Positions 1 through 6,278 of a DNA stretch of 7,982 nt are shown here, one piece after another. Source of the DNA: Acidobacteriaceae bacterium (GTDB lineage: Bacteria > Acidobacteriota > Terriglobia > Terriglobales > Acidobacteriaceae). Location: the NCBI GenBank assembly GCA_030044455.1, contig JASHVU010000156.1, positions 1-7,982 of the forward strand, in the 5' to 3' direction. The translations under genes and the position numbers were made by a program. The notes under the pieces are model-generated. The model saw only the letters and a program-made list of their open reading frames with translations. It did not search any database and was not told the DNA's origin. Positions within the stretch are counted from its first letter, which is position 1. Every line of letters begins with the position of its first letter.

Positions 1-68
1 GTGAAGACCTGGAACATCTTGGCCACATTGTCTACATTGCGAACATCTGGAGTGTTCTCCGGGGTCAC
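1..68 (-). CDS. Possible 5' end of a further minus-strand gene, cut by the window edge
   Basis: Reading leftward from a GTG at 68, the frame stays open to base 1 and gives about 22 protein-like residues, including TPENTPDVRNVDNVAKMFQVF. It would lie about 57 bases past the FixJ-type gene on the same strand, so it could be the next gene of the operon. There is no clear Shine-Dalgarno sequence before the GTG, and the same frame is closed by a TGA about 35 bases upstream. A second frame from an ATG at 105 is also open to the edge. It has a GGGAGG (121-116) ten bases upstream and encodes a Cys-rich peptide. I cannot decide between them or name a family. The call rests only on amino-acid plausibility and position. 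Confidence 0.22.
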   Translation of the reverse strand, partial: MTPENTPDVRNVDNVAKMFQVF

Positions 69-125
69 TTCGCGTTCGCGTCGAGTGCCTGAGAGTCTGT
101 GTCATGCAACAGTTGCCTCCCAGGC

Positions 126-818
126 CTACTTCTCGAGCGGCTGGGTGGTAGGAGCCGGCCGCGTTAAGCGAAGACGCGATGCGATGCTGACCAATTCCGC
201 GAGAGACTCAGCCTTCATCTTGCGCATCACGCTGCCGCGATGCGCTTTTACGGTAATTTCGCTGATGCCGAGTTCACCGCCCACCTGCTTGTTCGGCAGG
301 CCGACAACTACCAGCGCCATGACCTCCCGTTCGCGGGCAGTGAGGCAGCCATATCGGGTTTTAAGAGTTCTGATCTCAGCATCGCGATCGAGTAAGACAT
401 GACTGCGCTCTATGGCCTTGCGAACGGCGCTCAGCAAAACCTCGTCGCTGTACGGTTTGGTAAGAAACTCTACGGCGCCTGCCTTCATCGCTTGCACGGT
501 CATCGGAATATCTCCGTGCCCGGTGATGAAAATGATCGGCATCTCGTGCCGTTCCACCGCAACACGCTTCTGCAATTCGAGACCGTTCAGGCCGGGAAGA
601 GAAACATCCAGAAGCAGGCAGCTTGGACCACTTGTGCGGGAACGGTTGAGGAACTCCTGAGCCGAAACGAACGTCTCCACGCCTAGACCTTCATGACGAA
701 GCAAGAGTTCGAGCGATTCACGAACCGAAATGTCGTCATCGACAACGAAGACGATAGGCGGAGTTTGCTCCACGGGGAAGGGCCTCGCTTCAAAACCATG
801 TGCACTCGCAGGGAGCAT
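126..818 (-). CDS. FixJ/NarL-family two-component response regulator (receiver + LuxR-type HTH)
   Basis: A 230-residue transcriptional regulator, normal for the FixJ class. Receiver domain at about residues 21-138: acidic cluster D27-D29 in VVDDD, phosphoacceptor D71 in LLLDVSLPG, switch T99 in FITGHGD, and conserved K121 in FLTKP. All catalytic positions are present. A short linker leads to a LuxR/GerE-type helix-turn-helix at about 155-217, starting LTAREREVM and containing [17 protein letters not shown], the family's DNA-contacting helix. The product should be a cytoplasmic DNA-binding protein switched by aspartyl phosphorylation. ATG 818 is chosen because it precedes the whole receiver, although the ribosome site is weak (GGAT about ten bases upstream). 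It is the last clear gene of the operon, 42 bases after the receiver-only gene, and the likely output of the upstream kinase. Its target promoters are unknown. FixJ itself controls microaerobic and nitrogen-fixation genes, but the class is broad and that role should not be assumed here. Confidence 0.93.
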   Translation of the reverse strand: MLPASAHGFEARPFPVEQTPPIVFVVDDDISVRESLELLLRHEGLGVETFVSAQEFLNRSRTSGPSCLLLDVSLPGLNGLELQKRVAVERHEMPIIFITGHGDIPMTVQAMKAGAVEFLTKPYSDEVLLSAVRKAIERSHVLLDRDAEIRTLKTRYGCLTAREREVMALVVVGLPNKQVGGELGISEITVKAHRGSVMRKMKAESLAELVSIASRLRLTRPAPTTQPLEK

Positions 819-860
819 TCTAAATCCATAGCCTGAGCGTGGTGTTAATGCTCAATTGAT

Positions 861-1226
861 TCAAAGCGCAGAGTTCAGCGCGTCTAACAGCGCACCATCG
901 CTGAATGGTTTGAATAAACACGCGGCCGCGCCTTGCTCGATAAGCCGCGAACGTTCTGCCTCGTCCCTGTGGGCGGTGATAAAAATGACGGGAATATTGA
1001 TCTTGCGGCAATTCAACTCCTTCTGGAGCTCAGGCCCGCTCATCCCGGGCATGGCAACGTCGAGGATCAGACATTGAGTGCGCGAGATTCCATCCGACGC
1101 GAGGAACTCCTCAGCGGAAGAGAACGTCTCTGACGCAAAGCCGAATTCTTTGAGCAGGTCTGGAAGCGATTCGCGGACCGATTCATCATCGTCGACGATT
1201 GCCACAACTGAACGTGGATTCATCAT
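861..1226 (-). CDS. Single-domain response regulator (receiver only)
   Basis: A stand-alone receiver of 121 residues from ATG 1226. It has the acidic triad D12-D14 in IVDDDESVRESL, phosphoacceptor D56 in LILDVAMPG, T84 in FITAHRD, and K106 in LFKPF, so it should be phosphorylatable. The protein ends right after the last receiver helix, so no DNA-binding or enzymatic output domain follows. It resembles the receiver half of the FixJ-type neighbour in sequence and in helix-1 wording (VRESL), suggesting duplication or loss of an HTH. Two adjacent ATG codons (1226 and 1223) are the likely starts. A TTG at 1244 would add six residues but has no better ribosome site. Possible roles are a phosphate sink, a phosphorelay intermediate or a protein-binding regulator of the kinase. 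Which one applies cannot be seen from sequence. Confidence 0.88.
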   Translation of the reverse strand: MMNPRSVVAIVDDDESVRESLPDLLKEFGFASETFSSAEEFLASDGISRTQCLILDVAMPGMSGPELQKELNCRKINIPVIFITAHRDEAERSRLIEQGAAACLFKPFSDGALLDALNSAL

Positions 1227-1233
1227 GGATATC

Positions 1234-1416
1234 TCAGTCCGCAATCAAAAAACAGCCTTGCCTAATTTGGAGAGCCGTGCATTCGCTCCAGCGCTGTTTG
1301 AGGAAGTCGATGCGCTCATTCCGAAAGTGCCGCTTGCACCACTGAGGACTGCGCATCAACAACGCGGCTGAGTTTGTCTCCATGGAGCCCTTCCAGGCGA
1401 CGCTCCAGTAATCCAT
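1234..1416 (-). CDS. Doubtful 60-residue reading frame between kinase and receiver genes
   Basis: An ATG-initiated frame lies wholly inside the gap between the histidine kinase stop (1488) and the receiver-only gene, ending eight bases before the receiver's ATG. AAGG sits about seven to ten bases upstream of the ATG, which could serve as a ribosome site. The peptide is rich in Arg, Trp, Cys and Met, has no recognisable domain or membrane segment, and does not read like a conserved protein. It may be a real small protein, a translated leader, or chance. I list it because the operon is otherwise compact and this gap of about 260 bases is unexplained. Confidence 0.15.
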   Translation of the reverse strand: MDYWSVAWKGSMETNSAALLMRSPQWCKRHFRNERIDFLKQRWSECTALQIRQGCFLIAD

Positions 1417-1462
1417 GATCCGCCTTGTGGCCGGCGGCGTCTATTGTACTTAGGTATTGGTC

Positions 1463-1476
1463 GCCCGCTACCGGGC
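1463..1476 (-). other. Small GC hairpin just after the kinase stop codon
   Basis: GCCCG and CGGGC form a perfect five-base-pair stem with a four-base loop, starting 11 bases past the histidine kinase TGA in the direction of transcription. No T-run follows on the minus strand (the next bases are GACCAATACC), so it is not a convincing intrinsic terminator. It could stabilise the 3' end of the message, weakly attenuate expression of the downstream regulators, or be chance. Confidence 0.2.
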
Positions 1477-1487
1477 AGCCATTTCGA

Positions 1488-4400
1488 TCATTGCCTATTC
1501 GTAATCAATTGGCTCGATTCGCGCGGGATCGAGAATGCGAACGTGGAGCCCGGGCCATCATTTCGAATCGCCCATAAGCGCCCGCGATGAGCCTCGACAA
1601 TTGAGCGGCTCACCGACAGCCCGATACCCATCCCTTTTTGTTTTGTGGTGAAAAAGGGTTCGAATAACCGCTCACTGATTTCCGGACTAAAACCAATTCC
1701 CGAATCCCGAACAGAAACGGTGACTTGACTGCCGTCCGTCTCCGTCCGGATCAGCAGCTGTCTTGGCCGGTCGTTGACCGTGTCCATTGCGTCTGCCCCG
1801 TTGTGAATGAAGTTCAGAATGACCTGCTGAAGCTGAACGCGGTCACCCTGAACGGCCGGCAAATGATCGCTGAAATCATGTTTCAAAATCACGTTGTTTC
1901 TCTCCAGTTCGCCGGAAAGAAGCGTGATGACCTCGCGCGCCGCTTCATTGAGATCGAGTGGTTCGACATCGATTTGCTTCTTGCTGAAAAGCGTTCGCAG
2001 GCGAGTCATCACCTCTGAGGCGCGATTGCCGTCGCGAATGGTGCGCCGCGCCGTCTCGCGTGCCCCATCGATGTTCGGGGGATCGCTGTCCAGCATACGC
2101 AGACATGTGCCGGCATTTGTGACGATGCCCGATAGCGGCTGGTTGACCTCATGCGCTATCGAGGCAGTCAGTTGTCCGATTGTCATAACTCGCGTCATTC
2201 TTGCAAGTTCCGCCTGAGTGTTGCGTAATTCTTCTTGCGCTTGCTTCCAATCGTGCATATCCACAACTGTGCCGTGCCACCTTATAATGCACCCTTCTTG
2301 ATCAAGCAAGGGCAGCGCCCTCGCCATACACCACCGGTAGGTGCGGTCGGCAGCGTGAAAGGTGCGGACCTCGACCCTATAGGAAGCGCCGTTCTTCACA
2401 CACGACTTCCAGATTTCCGTTGTCGGCCCAACATCATCGGGATGCAGAAGGCTCATCCAACCTTCCCTCATCACCTGTTCGGGGCTCATGCCGGTGTAAT
2501 CAAGCAGGCGGCCGTTGCAGTAATCAATTGCTCCGTCGGTCGAAGCGCTCCAGAGCATCTCCGGTATGGTTTCTGTTATCTGGAGCAGGTTCAATTCCCT
2601 CATGCGCAGCGCCTCTTCCGCCCGCTTCCGGCCGTCGATATCGGTATTTGTGCCGTACCACTTGACAATCGCTCCAGATTCATCGCGCATTGGGTCTGCG
2701 CGGAACAGGAACCAACGATAATTGCCGTCAAATCGGCGAAGGCGTCCTTCAATCTCGCCTGATCCTCCAGTTGAAATCATTGATTGCCAGTACTCAGTCA
2801 TCCGGCCGAGATCGTCACGATGCACTGCCTCGACCCACCCCCATCCCTGCGCCTGCTCGGCTGATAAACCCGTGTAATCCAACCACCGCTGGTTGAAGAA
2901 GTCGACAAAGCCGTCAGGAAGCGCGGACCAGGCAAGGGCGGGCATCGTATTGATGATCTGGCTGAGGCTGCGTTCGCTTGCCAGTAACGCCTCTTCCGCG
3001 CGCTTCTTTTCTGAGATGTCTCGAATCAATCCGGTGAATACCTTTCGCTGATCCGCAATCATCTCTCCGAATGAGACCTCTACCGGGAACTCCTCACCGT
3101 TTGCCCGCAGTGCAGTCACCTCAGTACCCTGCCAGTTCAGATGCCTCGCGCCGGTTTCGAGATATCGTTTGAAGCCCGTCTCGTGGAGTTTCCGCACCGC
3201 TCCGGGCATGAGCATCTTGATCGGTTTGCCGATAAGCTGTTCCGGGTTGTATCCAAACATCCGCTTCGTTGCGGGATTCGCAAGAATAATTGCGCCGCTT
3301 TCGTCGATACTAACCACAGCGTCGCTGGCTGTTTCAATCACAACCCGGTATCTTGCCTCGCTCCGCTTAAGTTCGTCCTCGGCTCGTTTCCGGTCTTCAA
3401 TATCGGTCAGCAAGACATACCGTCCGGCGTTTTGACCATCCTTGTCCTGCACAAGCAGCGCGCGCACCTGAAACCATCGATAGATGCCATCGGCACGGCG
3501 GCAACGATGTTCCACTTCGTAGGGAGTGCCGGTTCTGATGGAATGCTCGAAAGCGGCAATCACGCGAGGCAGATCATCCGGATGAACTGCATCCGTCATC
3601 TTCCAGCCCTTCAACTCTTCTGGGGTCTTGCCGAAGTATTCCAGCAACTGTTTATTCAGAGTCGTGATCTCGCCTGCCAGGTTCATCGTGCATATCAGCC
3701 CTGGAATGCTGTCGACGATCTGGCGAAGCTGGGCTTCACTCGTCCGCAGAGCTTCATCAGCTAGTTTGCGATCATGGATATCCGTGCTGGTCCCGTACCA
3801 CCGCGCGATCGCACCGGTTTCATCGCGGAACGGAGCGACGCGGATTAAGAACCAGCGATACTCTCCGTCGCGACGACGGATTCGAGCCTCGATTTCTCCC
3901 GATTCTCCCGAGATCAACAACTCCTGCCAGCGCTTCATCAATGGCGGCAGATCGTCCGGGTGGAAGGCGGCAGCCCAACCCCAGCCGTGCGCCTCCTCGG
4001 GAGACAGGCCAGTGTAATCATGCCAGCCTTTGCTCAGGAATTCGTTCGGACCGTCGGGCAGATTGCACCAGGAAAGGGACGGAATCGTATCGATTACCCG
4101 CCGCAACTTGGCCTCACTCGCCCGCAGGGCCTCCTCGGCGAGCTTTCGATCGTCAATGTCGGTGGACGTGCCGACAAACCTGAGAACTCTTCCTTCTGCG
4201 TCACGCAGAGCCACGGCCCGATTGAGATGCCAGCGATAGACCCCGTCCCGCACCCGGCGAAACCGGGCTTCCATTTCAAAACCCTGCCCCGAGCTCACCC
4301 CATCCCAAAAACTCATCGATGCTACTTCCCGATCGTCAGGGTGAACCGCGGTCATCCAGGCCTCGGGATGCGACCGGATGAATTCGTGGGTCTGACCGGA

Positions 4401-5084
4401 GTATTCAAGCCAAACTTGATTCACGAAATCCGGTGTCCCATCGGGTTTGAGCGTCCAGGCGGCGACAGGAATATGCCGCAACTGTCCAAGTTGGAGTTGC
4501 AGCTCTTCGTTGGTTTCAGCAAGCTCCCTGGCTCGTTCCGCGACTCGCCGATCGAGTTCATTGGCGATCTGCTTCTGCTCGCCTAGGAGCCGCGCCTGTT
4601 GCAGTCCGACGGCTGTTTGATTTGCGGCAACGCTGAGAACCAGTCTCTCGGTTCGTTCCGGAAAGCCAGCCCTCTGAGATCCCGCCACGATGAGTCCGAG
4701 CTCGCCTTCTATTCCCATTCTTATGGAAAAGACCGAAACTTCCTGCCCTCCCAGATGGCTGACTGTTTTTTCCGGTGGTTGCTGCCGATCATGTTCAAAC
4801 CACTGATTGAGAGCTTGCCTGATCTCCTCCCCGCTCTGCCTCGTCGCTAACAGCGGAGCGATCCTAAGGGCTTCGGTCGGGGCTTCTTGTGAGTTAATTC
4901 GAACTCGCGCATAGAGAAAATCGAGTTCCAGCATGACCACAAGGGCATCGAGAAAGGTTTCCAGGATTCGATTCGGTTCGCTGGCGCCCCAGACGGCTGG
5001 AAGAGCGAGAACGCTGACCAAATCATTCATACAGCGCTGCAGGCGTTTGACTTCAGACGCAGGATCCGGTTGTTGATGCCCCAT
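1488..5084 (-). CDS. Large soluble multi-PAS sensor histidine kinase (GAF-like, six PAS, HisKA, HATPase)
   Basis: A 1198-residue cytoplasmic kinase with no signal peptide or membrane segment. Domains in order: a GAF-like N-terminus (about 15-165) and a coiled coil (about 162-202). Then PAS1 (205-318), PAS2 (325-440), PAS3 (448-566), PAS4 (572-693), PAS5 (703-820) and PAS6 (832-948), then a linker helix. HisKA follows at about 958-1030 with the phosphorylated His978 in ASIAHEVNQPL. The HATPase domain spans about 1075-1187, with N-box N1091/N1095, G1 box RDSGIGF (D1127), F box LFEPFFTTK and G2 box GMGIGLS. Five PAS units are the PAS_3 type with repeated YRWF and GTxTDI-DRK closing motifs. PAS4 differs and resembles the FixL sensor PAS. 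There is no C-terminal receiver, so phosphate must go to separate regulators, most likely the two encoded next. ATG 5084 lies 11 bases after the MEDS gene stop with only a weak ribosome site, suggesting coupled translation. The ligand is unknown; the kinase assignment is very secure. Confidence 0.95.
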   Translation of the reverse strand: MGHQQPDPASEVKRLQRCMNDLVSVLALPAVWGASEPNRILETFLDALVVMLELDFLYARVRINSQEAPTEALRIAPLLATRQSGEEIRQALNQWFEHDRQQPPEKTVSHLGGQEVSVFSIRMGIEGELGLIVAGSQRAGFPERTERLVLSVAANQTAVGLQQARLLGEQKQIANELDRRVAERARELAETNEELQLQLGQLRHIPVAAWTLKPDGTPDFVNQVWLEYSGQTHEFIRSHPEAWMTAVHPDDREVASMSFWDGVSSGQGFEMEARFRRVRDGVYRWHLNRAVALRDAEGRVLRFVGTSTDIDDRKLAEEALRASEAKLRRVIDTIPSLSWCNLPDGPNEFLSKGWHDYTGLSPEEAHGWGWAAAFHPDDLPPLMKRWQELLISGESGEIEARIRRRDGEYRWFLIRVAPFRDETGAIARWYGTSTDIHDRKLADEALRTSEAQLRQIVDSIPGLICTMNLAGEITTLNKQLLEYFGKTPEELKGWKMTDAVHPDDLPRVIAAFEHSIRTGTPYEVEHRCRRADGIYRWFQVRALLVQDKDGQNAGRYVLLTDIEDRKRAEDELKRSEARYRVVIETASDAVVSIDESGAIILANPATKRMFGYNPEQLIGKPIKMLMPGAVRKLHETGFKRYLETGARHLNWQGTEVTALRANGEEFPVEVSFGEMIADQRKVFTGLIRDISEKKRAEEALLASERSLSQIINTMPALAWSALPDGFVDFFNQRWLDYTGLSAEQAQGWGWVEAVHRDDLGRMTEYWQSMISTGGSGEIEGRLRRFDGNYRWFLFRADPMRDESGAIVKWYGTNTDIDGRKRAEEALRMRELNLLQITETIPEMLWSASTDGAIDYCNGRLLDYTGMSPEQVMREGWMSLLHPDDVGPTTEIWKSCVKNGASYRVEVRTFHAADRTYRWCMARALPLLDQEGCIIRWHGTVVDMHDWKQAQEELRNTQAELARMTRVMTIGQLTASIAHEVNQPLSGIVTNAGTCLRMLDSDPPNIDGARETARRTIRDGNRASEVMTRLRTLFSKKQIDVEPLDLNEAAREVITLLSGELERNNVILKHDFSDHLPAVQGDRVQLQQVILNFIHNGADAMDTVNDRPRQLLIRTETDGSQVTVSVRDSGIGFSPEISERLFEPFFTTKQKGMGIGLSVSRSIVEAHRGRLWAIRNDGPGSTFAFSIPRESSQLITNRQ

Positions 5085-5095
5085 ATTGGCCGCCG

Positions 5096-5740
5096 CTAAT
5101 TGGGATTTGACCGCCCCGACCGCCGAGCACGATATTCCTGGAGAAATTCCTGTGGAGGTATGAAAAATGGATTCTGCTGCAGCATGCCGCCAATAATGAC
5201 CAGTGGATGCGTGCGAAGGATATCGATTACCGCATCGCCTCTAAACTGAGCGAGATGGTAGGTGCAGATGACTGCGTCGTCGTGCCGGCTCCAGACATCG
5301 TTCACGCGCGATTCAAATTCGATGACGTTCTCCAGCCGAGAGTTGTCTCCAACTACCCAATCCATTCGGCACACGATGCGGCTGAGCGGGAACCCTCCCG
5401 GCGCATTTCCGGAAGCCAGTAGTTCGAATGTTTCAAGCATTCGGTCCTGGTCGAATTTGCCATTGCGAAGATAGGCTTCGGTGTTGATCTTGATTTCCAA
5501 TTGCCCGGCCTGCTCAGCGACCGTCGCGTCGATTCCCGCAGAAGACAGCCGATGCAGATGCTCGTCCCGCTGCTGGGGATTGACGACATGAATCGCCTTG
5601 TCGCCGTGCTCAAGTCCCTCTTGAATGAATGGAAGCAACACGCGATATTCTTCGTCGTCGTTTGAGAAGAACGCACAAACATGGCGAACGGCGCCGAGCT
5701 GAGAGCCTGCTAAAGAGATGGGTGGAGAAGCCCTTGTCAT
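5096..5740 (-). CDS. Stand-alone MEDS-domain sensor protein
   Basis: A 214-residue soluble protein that is almost entirely one MEDS (methanogen/methylotroph, DcmR sensory) domain. Visible family features are HVCAFF near the start (H20, C22), a helix with FIQEGLEHGDKAIHVV, MDWVV in the middle, ICTYHLAQF (C159, Y161), and the closing pair HPLVIIGG and NPFFIPP. MEDS domains were proposed in the literature to sense small hydrocarbon derivatives and occur in DcmR and next to histidine kinases. The ligand here is unknown. ATG 5740 is chosen because a strong GGAGGG lies seven bases upstream. An in-frame TTG at 5809 would add 23 residues of unstructured sequence without a comparable site. It is the promoter-proximal gene of the operon, and its stop is only 11 bases from the kinase start, so it probably supplies or modulates the kinase's input. 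There is no HTH or catalytic domain, so it must act through a partner. Confidence 0.85.
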   Translation of the reverse strand: MTRASPPISLAGSQLGAVRHVCAFFSNDDEEYRVLLPFIQEGLEHGDKAIHVVNPQQRDEHLHRLSSAGIDATVAEQAGQLEIKINTEAYLRNGKFDQDRMLETFELLASGNAPGGFPLSRIVCRMDWVVGDNSRLENVIEFESRVNDVWSRHDDAVICTYHLAQFRGDAVIDILRTHPLVIIGGMLQQNPFFIPPQEFLQEYRARRSGRSNPN

Positions 5741-5747
5741 TATCGAT

Positions 5748-5753
5748 CCCTCC
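5748..5753 (-). promoter_or_regulatory. Strong ribosome binding site fixing the MEDS gene start
   Basis: GGAGGG on the minus strand, separated by seven bases from ATG 5740. This is the best Shine-Dalgarno match on the minus strand of the window and decides the start of the MEDS gene in favour of 5740 over the upstream TTG at 5809. The first gene of the operon is therefore probably well translated, whereas the kinase and both regulators have weak sites. Confidence 0.8.
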
Positions 5754-6113
5754 GGAAAACTCTGCTCGAGCAAGGAACTTGATTGGATGGAAGGTACAGC
5801 GCATTCCAAGGCGTCTGCTCAGACAGGCGCATCCTTGCCAATCATCGTTTGGAATGTGGGCCCGCTTGCGATTTCGACCGCGGAATCCTGAGCCGGCCGG
5901 AGAAAAGTTCACTGCGCAATTCAGAAGGGAAAAGCACCCGCTACCGATCGTGCATCAATCATACTCCGAACATCCTCTCAGCACCTGGGTCAAAGACGTC
6001 CCAAAACAAATGTCTCACGTGGAATTCGCCTTGGTACGAACGCGCTGAATCCGCCGCGGGCGCATCGAAACACCAGAAACAATGAGCGAAGCCGCAACAC
6101 GCCTATCCATACC

Positions 6114-6133
6114 AAAGTATTGATCGATACTTT
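6114..6133. promoter_or_regulatory. 20-base near-perfect palindrome, candidate operator
   Basis: AAAGTATTGATCGATACTTT reads the same on both strands except for one mismatched pair; the outer arms AAAGTAT/ATACTTT and the central GATC are exact. It sits about 145 bases upstream of the sigma factor ATG and about 375 bases from the MEDS gene start. It is AT-richer than its surroundings and is not followed by a T-run, so it looks more like a dimer binding site than a terminator. Candidate ligands are the FixJ-type regulator of this locus or an unlinked regulator. It does not match a consensus I know with confidence. Confidence 0.4.
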
Positions 6134-6265
6134 CGTCCAATGGATTCGCGTCAGCGCTTCAGGCTTAATTACAGAAGTTGGTGCGGGTTCGACTCAAATA
6201 TCTCTTGAAACCGGCACCCTAGTATTTTCCCCAAACTTTCAGGGCGTTTTCTGAGATTCACATTC

Positions 6266-6271
6266 AAGGAG
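6266..6271 (+). promoter_or_regulatory. Ribosome binding site of the sigma factor gene
   Basis: AAGGAG followed by a seven-base spacer to ATG 6279, an optimal arrangement that supports this start for the ECF sigma factor. Confidence 0.8.
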
Positions 6272-6278
6272 ATCACAA

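Larger units (their letters stand above)
5741..6278. other. Divergent intergenic region between the MEDS operon and the sigma factor gene
   Basis: 538 bases separating two divergently transcribed units, so promoters for both should lie here. No reading frame in it has protein-like composition together with a ribosome site. Seen in it: ribosome sites at each end, the near-perfect palindrome at 6114-6133, and a shorter inverted repeat GTCTG-CT-CAGAC at 5813-5824, about 75 bases upstream of the MEDS start. I could not find a well-spaced sigma-70 promoter for either direction. A TATGAT-like box on the minus strand at 5963-5958 has no -35 partner, and TTGGTG/TATCTC at 6178-6204 on the plus strand has a 15-base spacer and is weak. 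The length suggests regulation from more than one site. Confidence 0.6.

Noticed and set aside
1..402. Plus-strand frame of 133 codons overlapping the FixJ-type gene
   Set aside because: Lies mostly antisense to a secure response regulator gene, has Arg/Ser-rich unlikely composition and no family resemblance.
3141..4586. Long plus-strand frames (about 207 codons at 3141-3764 and 208 codons at 3960-4586) opposite the kinase
   Set aside because: They are antisense to conserved PAS domains, rich in Pro/Arg/Cys/His, and repeat only because the PAS modules repeat. No domain or ribosome site supports them.
1488..5084. Kinase as a hybrid kinase or a membrane sensor
   Set aside because: No receiver domain follows the ATPase domain and no hydrophobic segment long enough to cross a membrane is present, so it is a soluble orthodox kinase.
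5813..5824. Inverted repeat GTCTG-CT-CAGAC upstream of the MEDS gene
   Set aside because: Five-base arms are too short to distinguish from chance in this region, so it is only mentioned within the intergenic entry.
5958..5993. Minus-strand TATGAT box with an upstream TTGACC as an operon promoter
   Set aside because: The spacer is 24 bases, too long for a sigma-70 promoter, and no other -35 sequence is suitably placed.
6205..6254. Possible promoters for the sigma gene: TTGAAA with TAGTAT, or AACTT with TCTGA as an ECF-type pair
   Set aside because: Spacers are about 9 and 11 bases, too short for sigma-70 or ECF promoters, so neither pair is credible.
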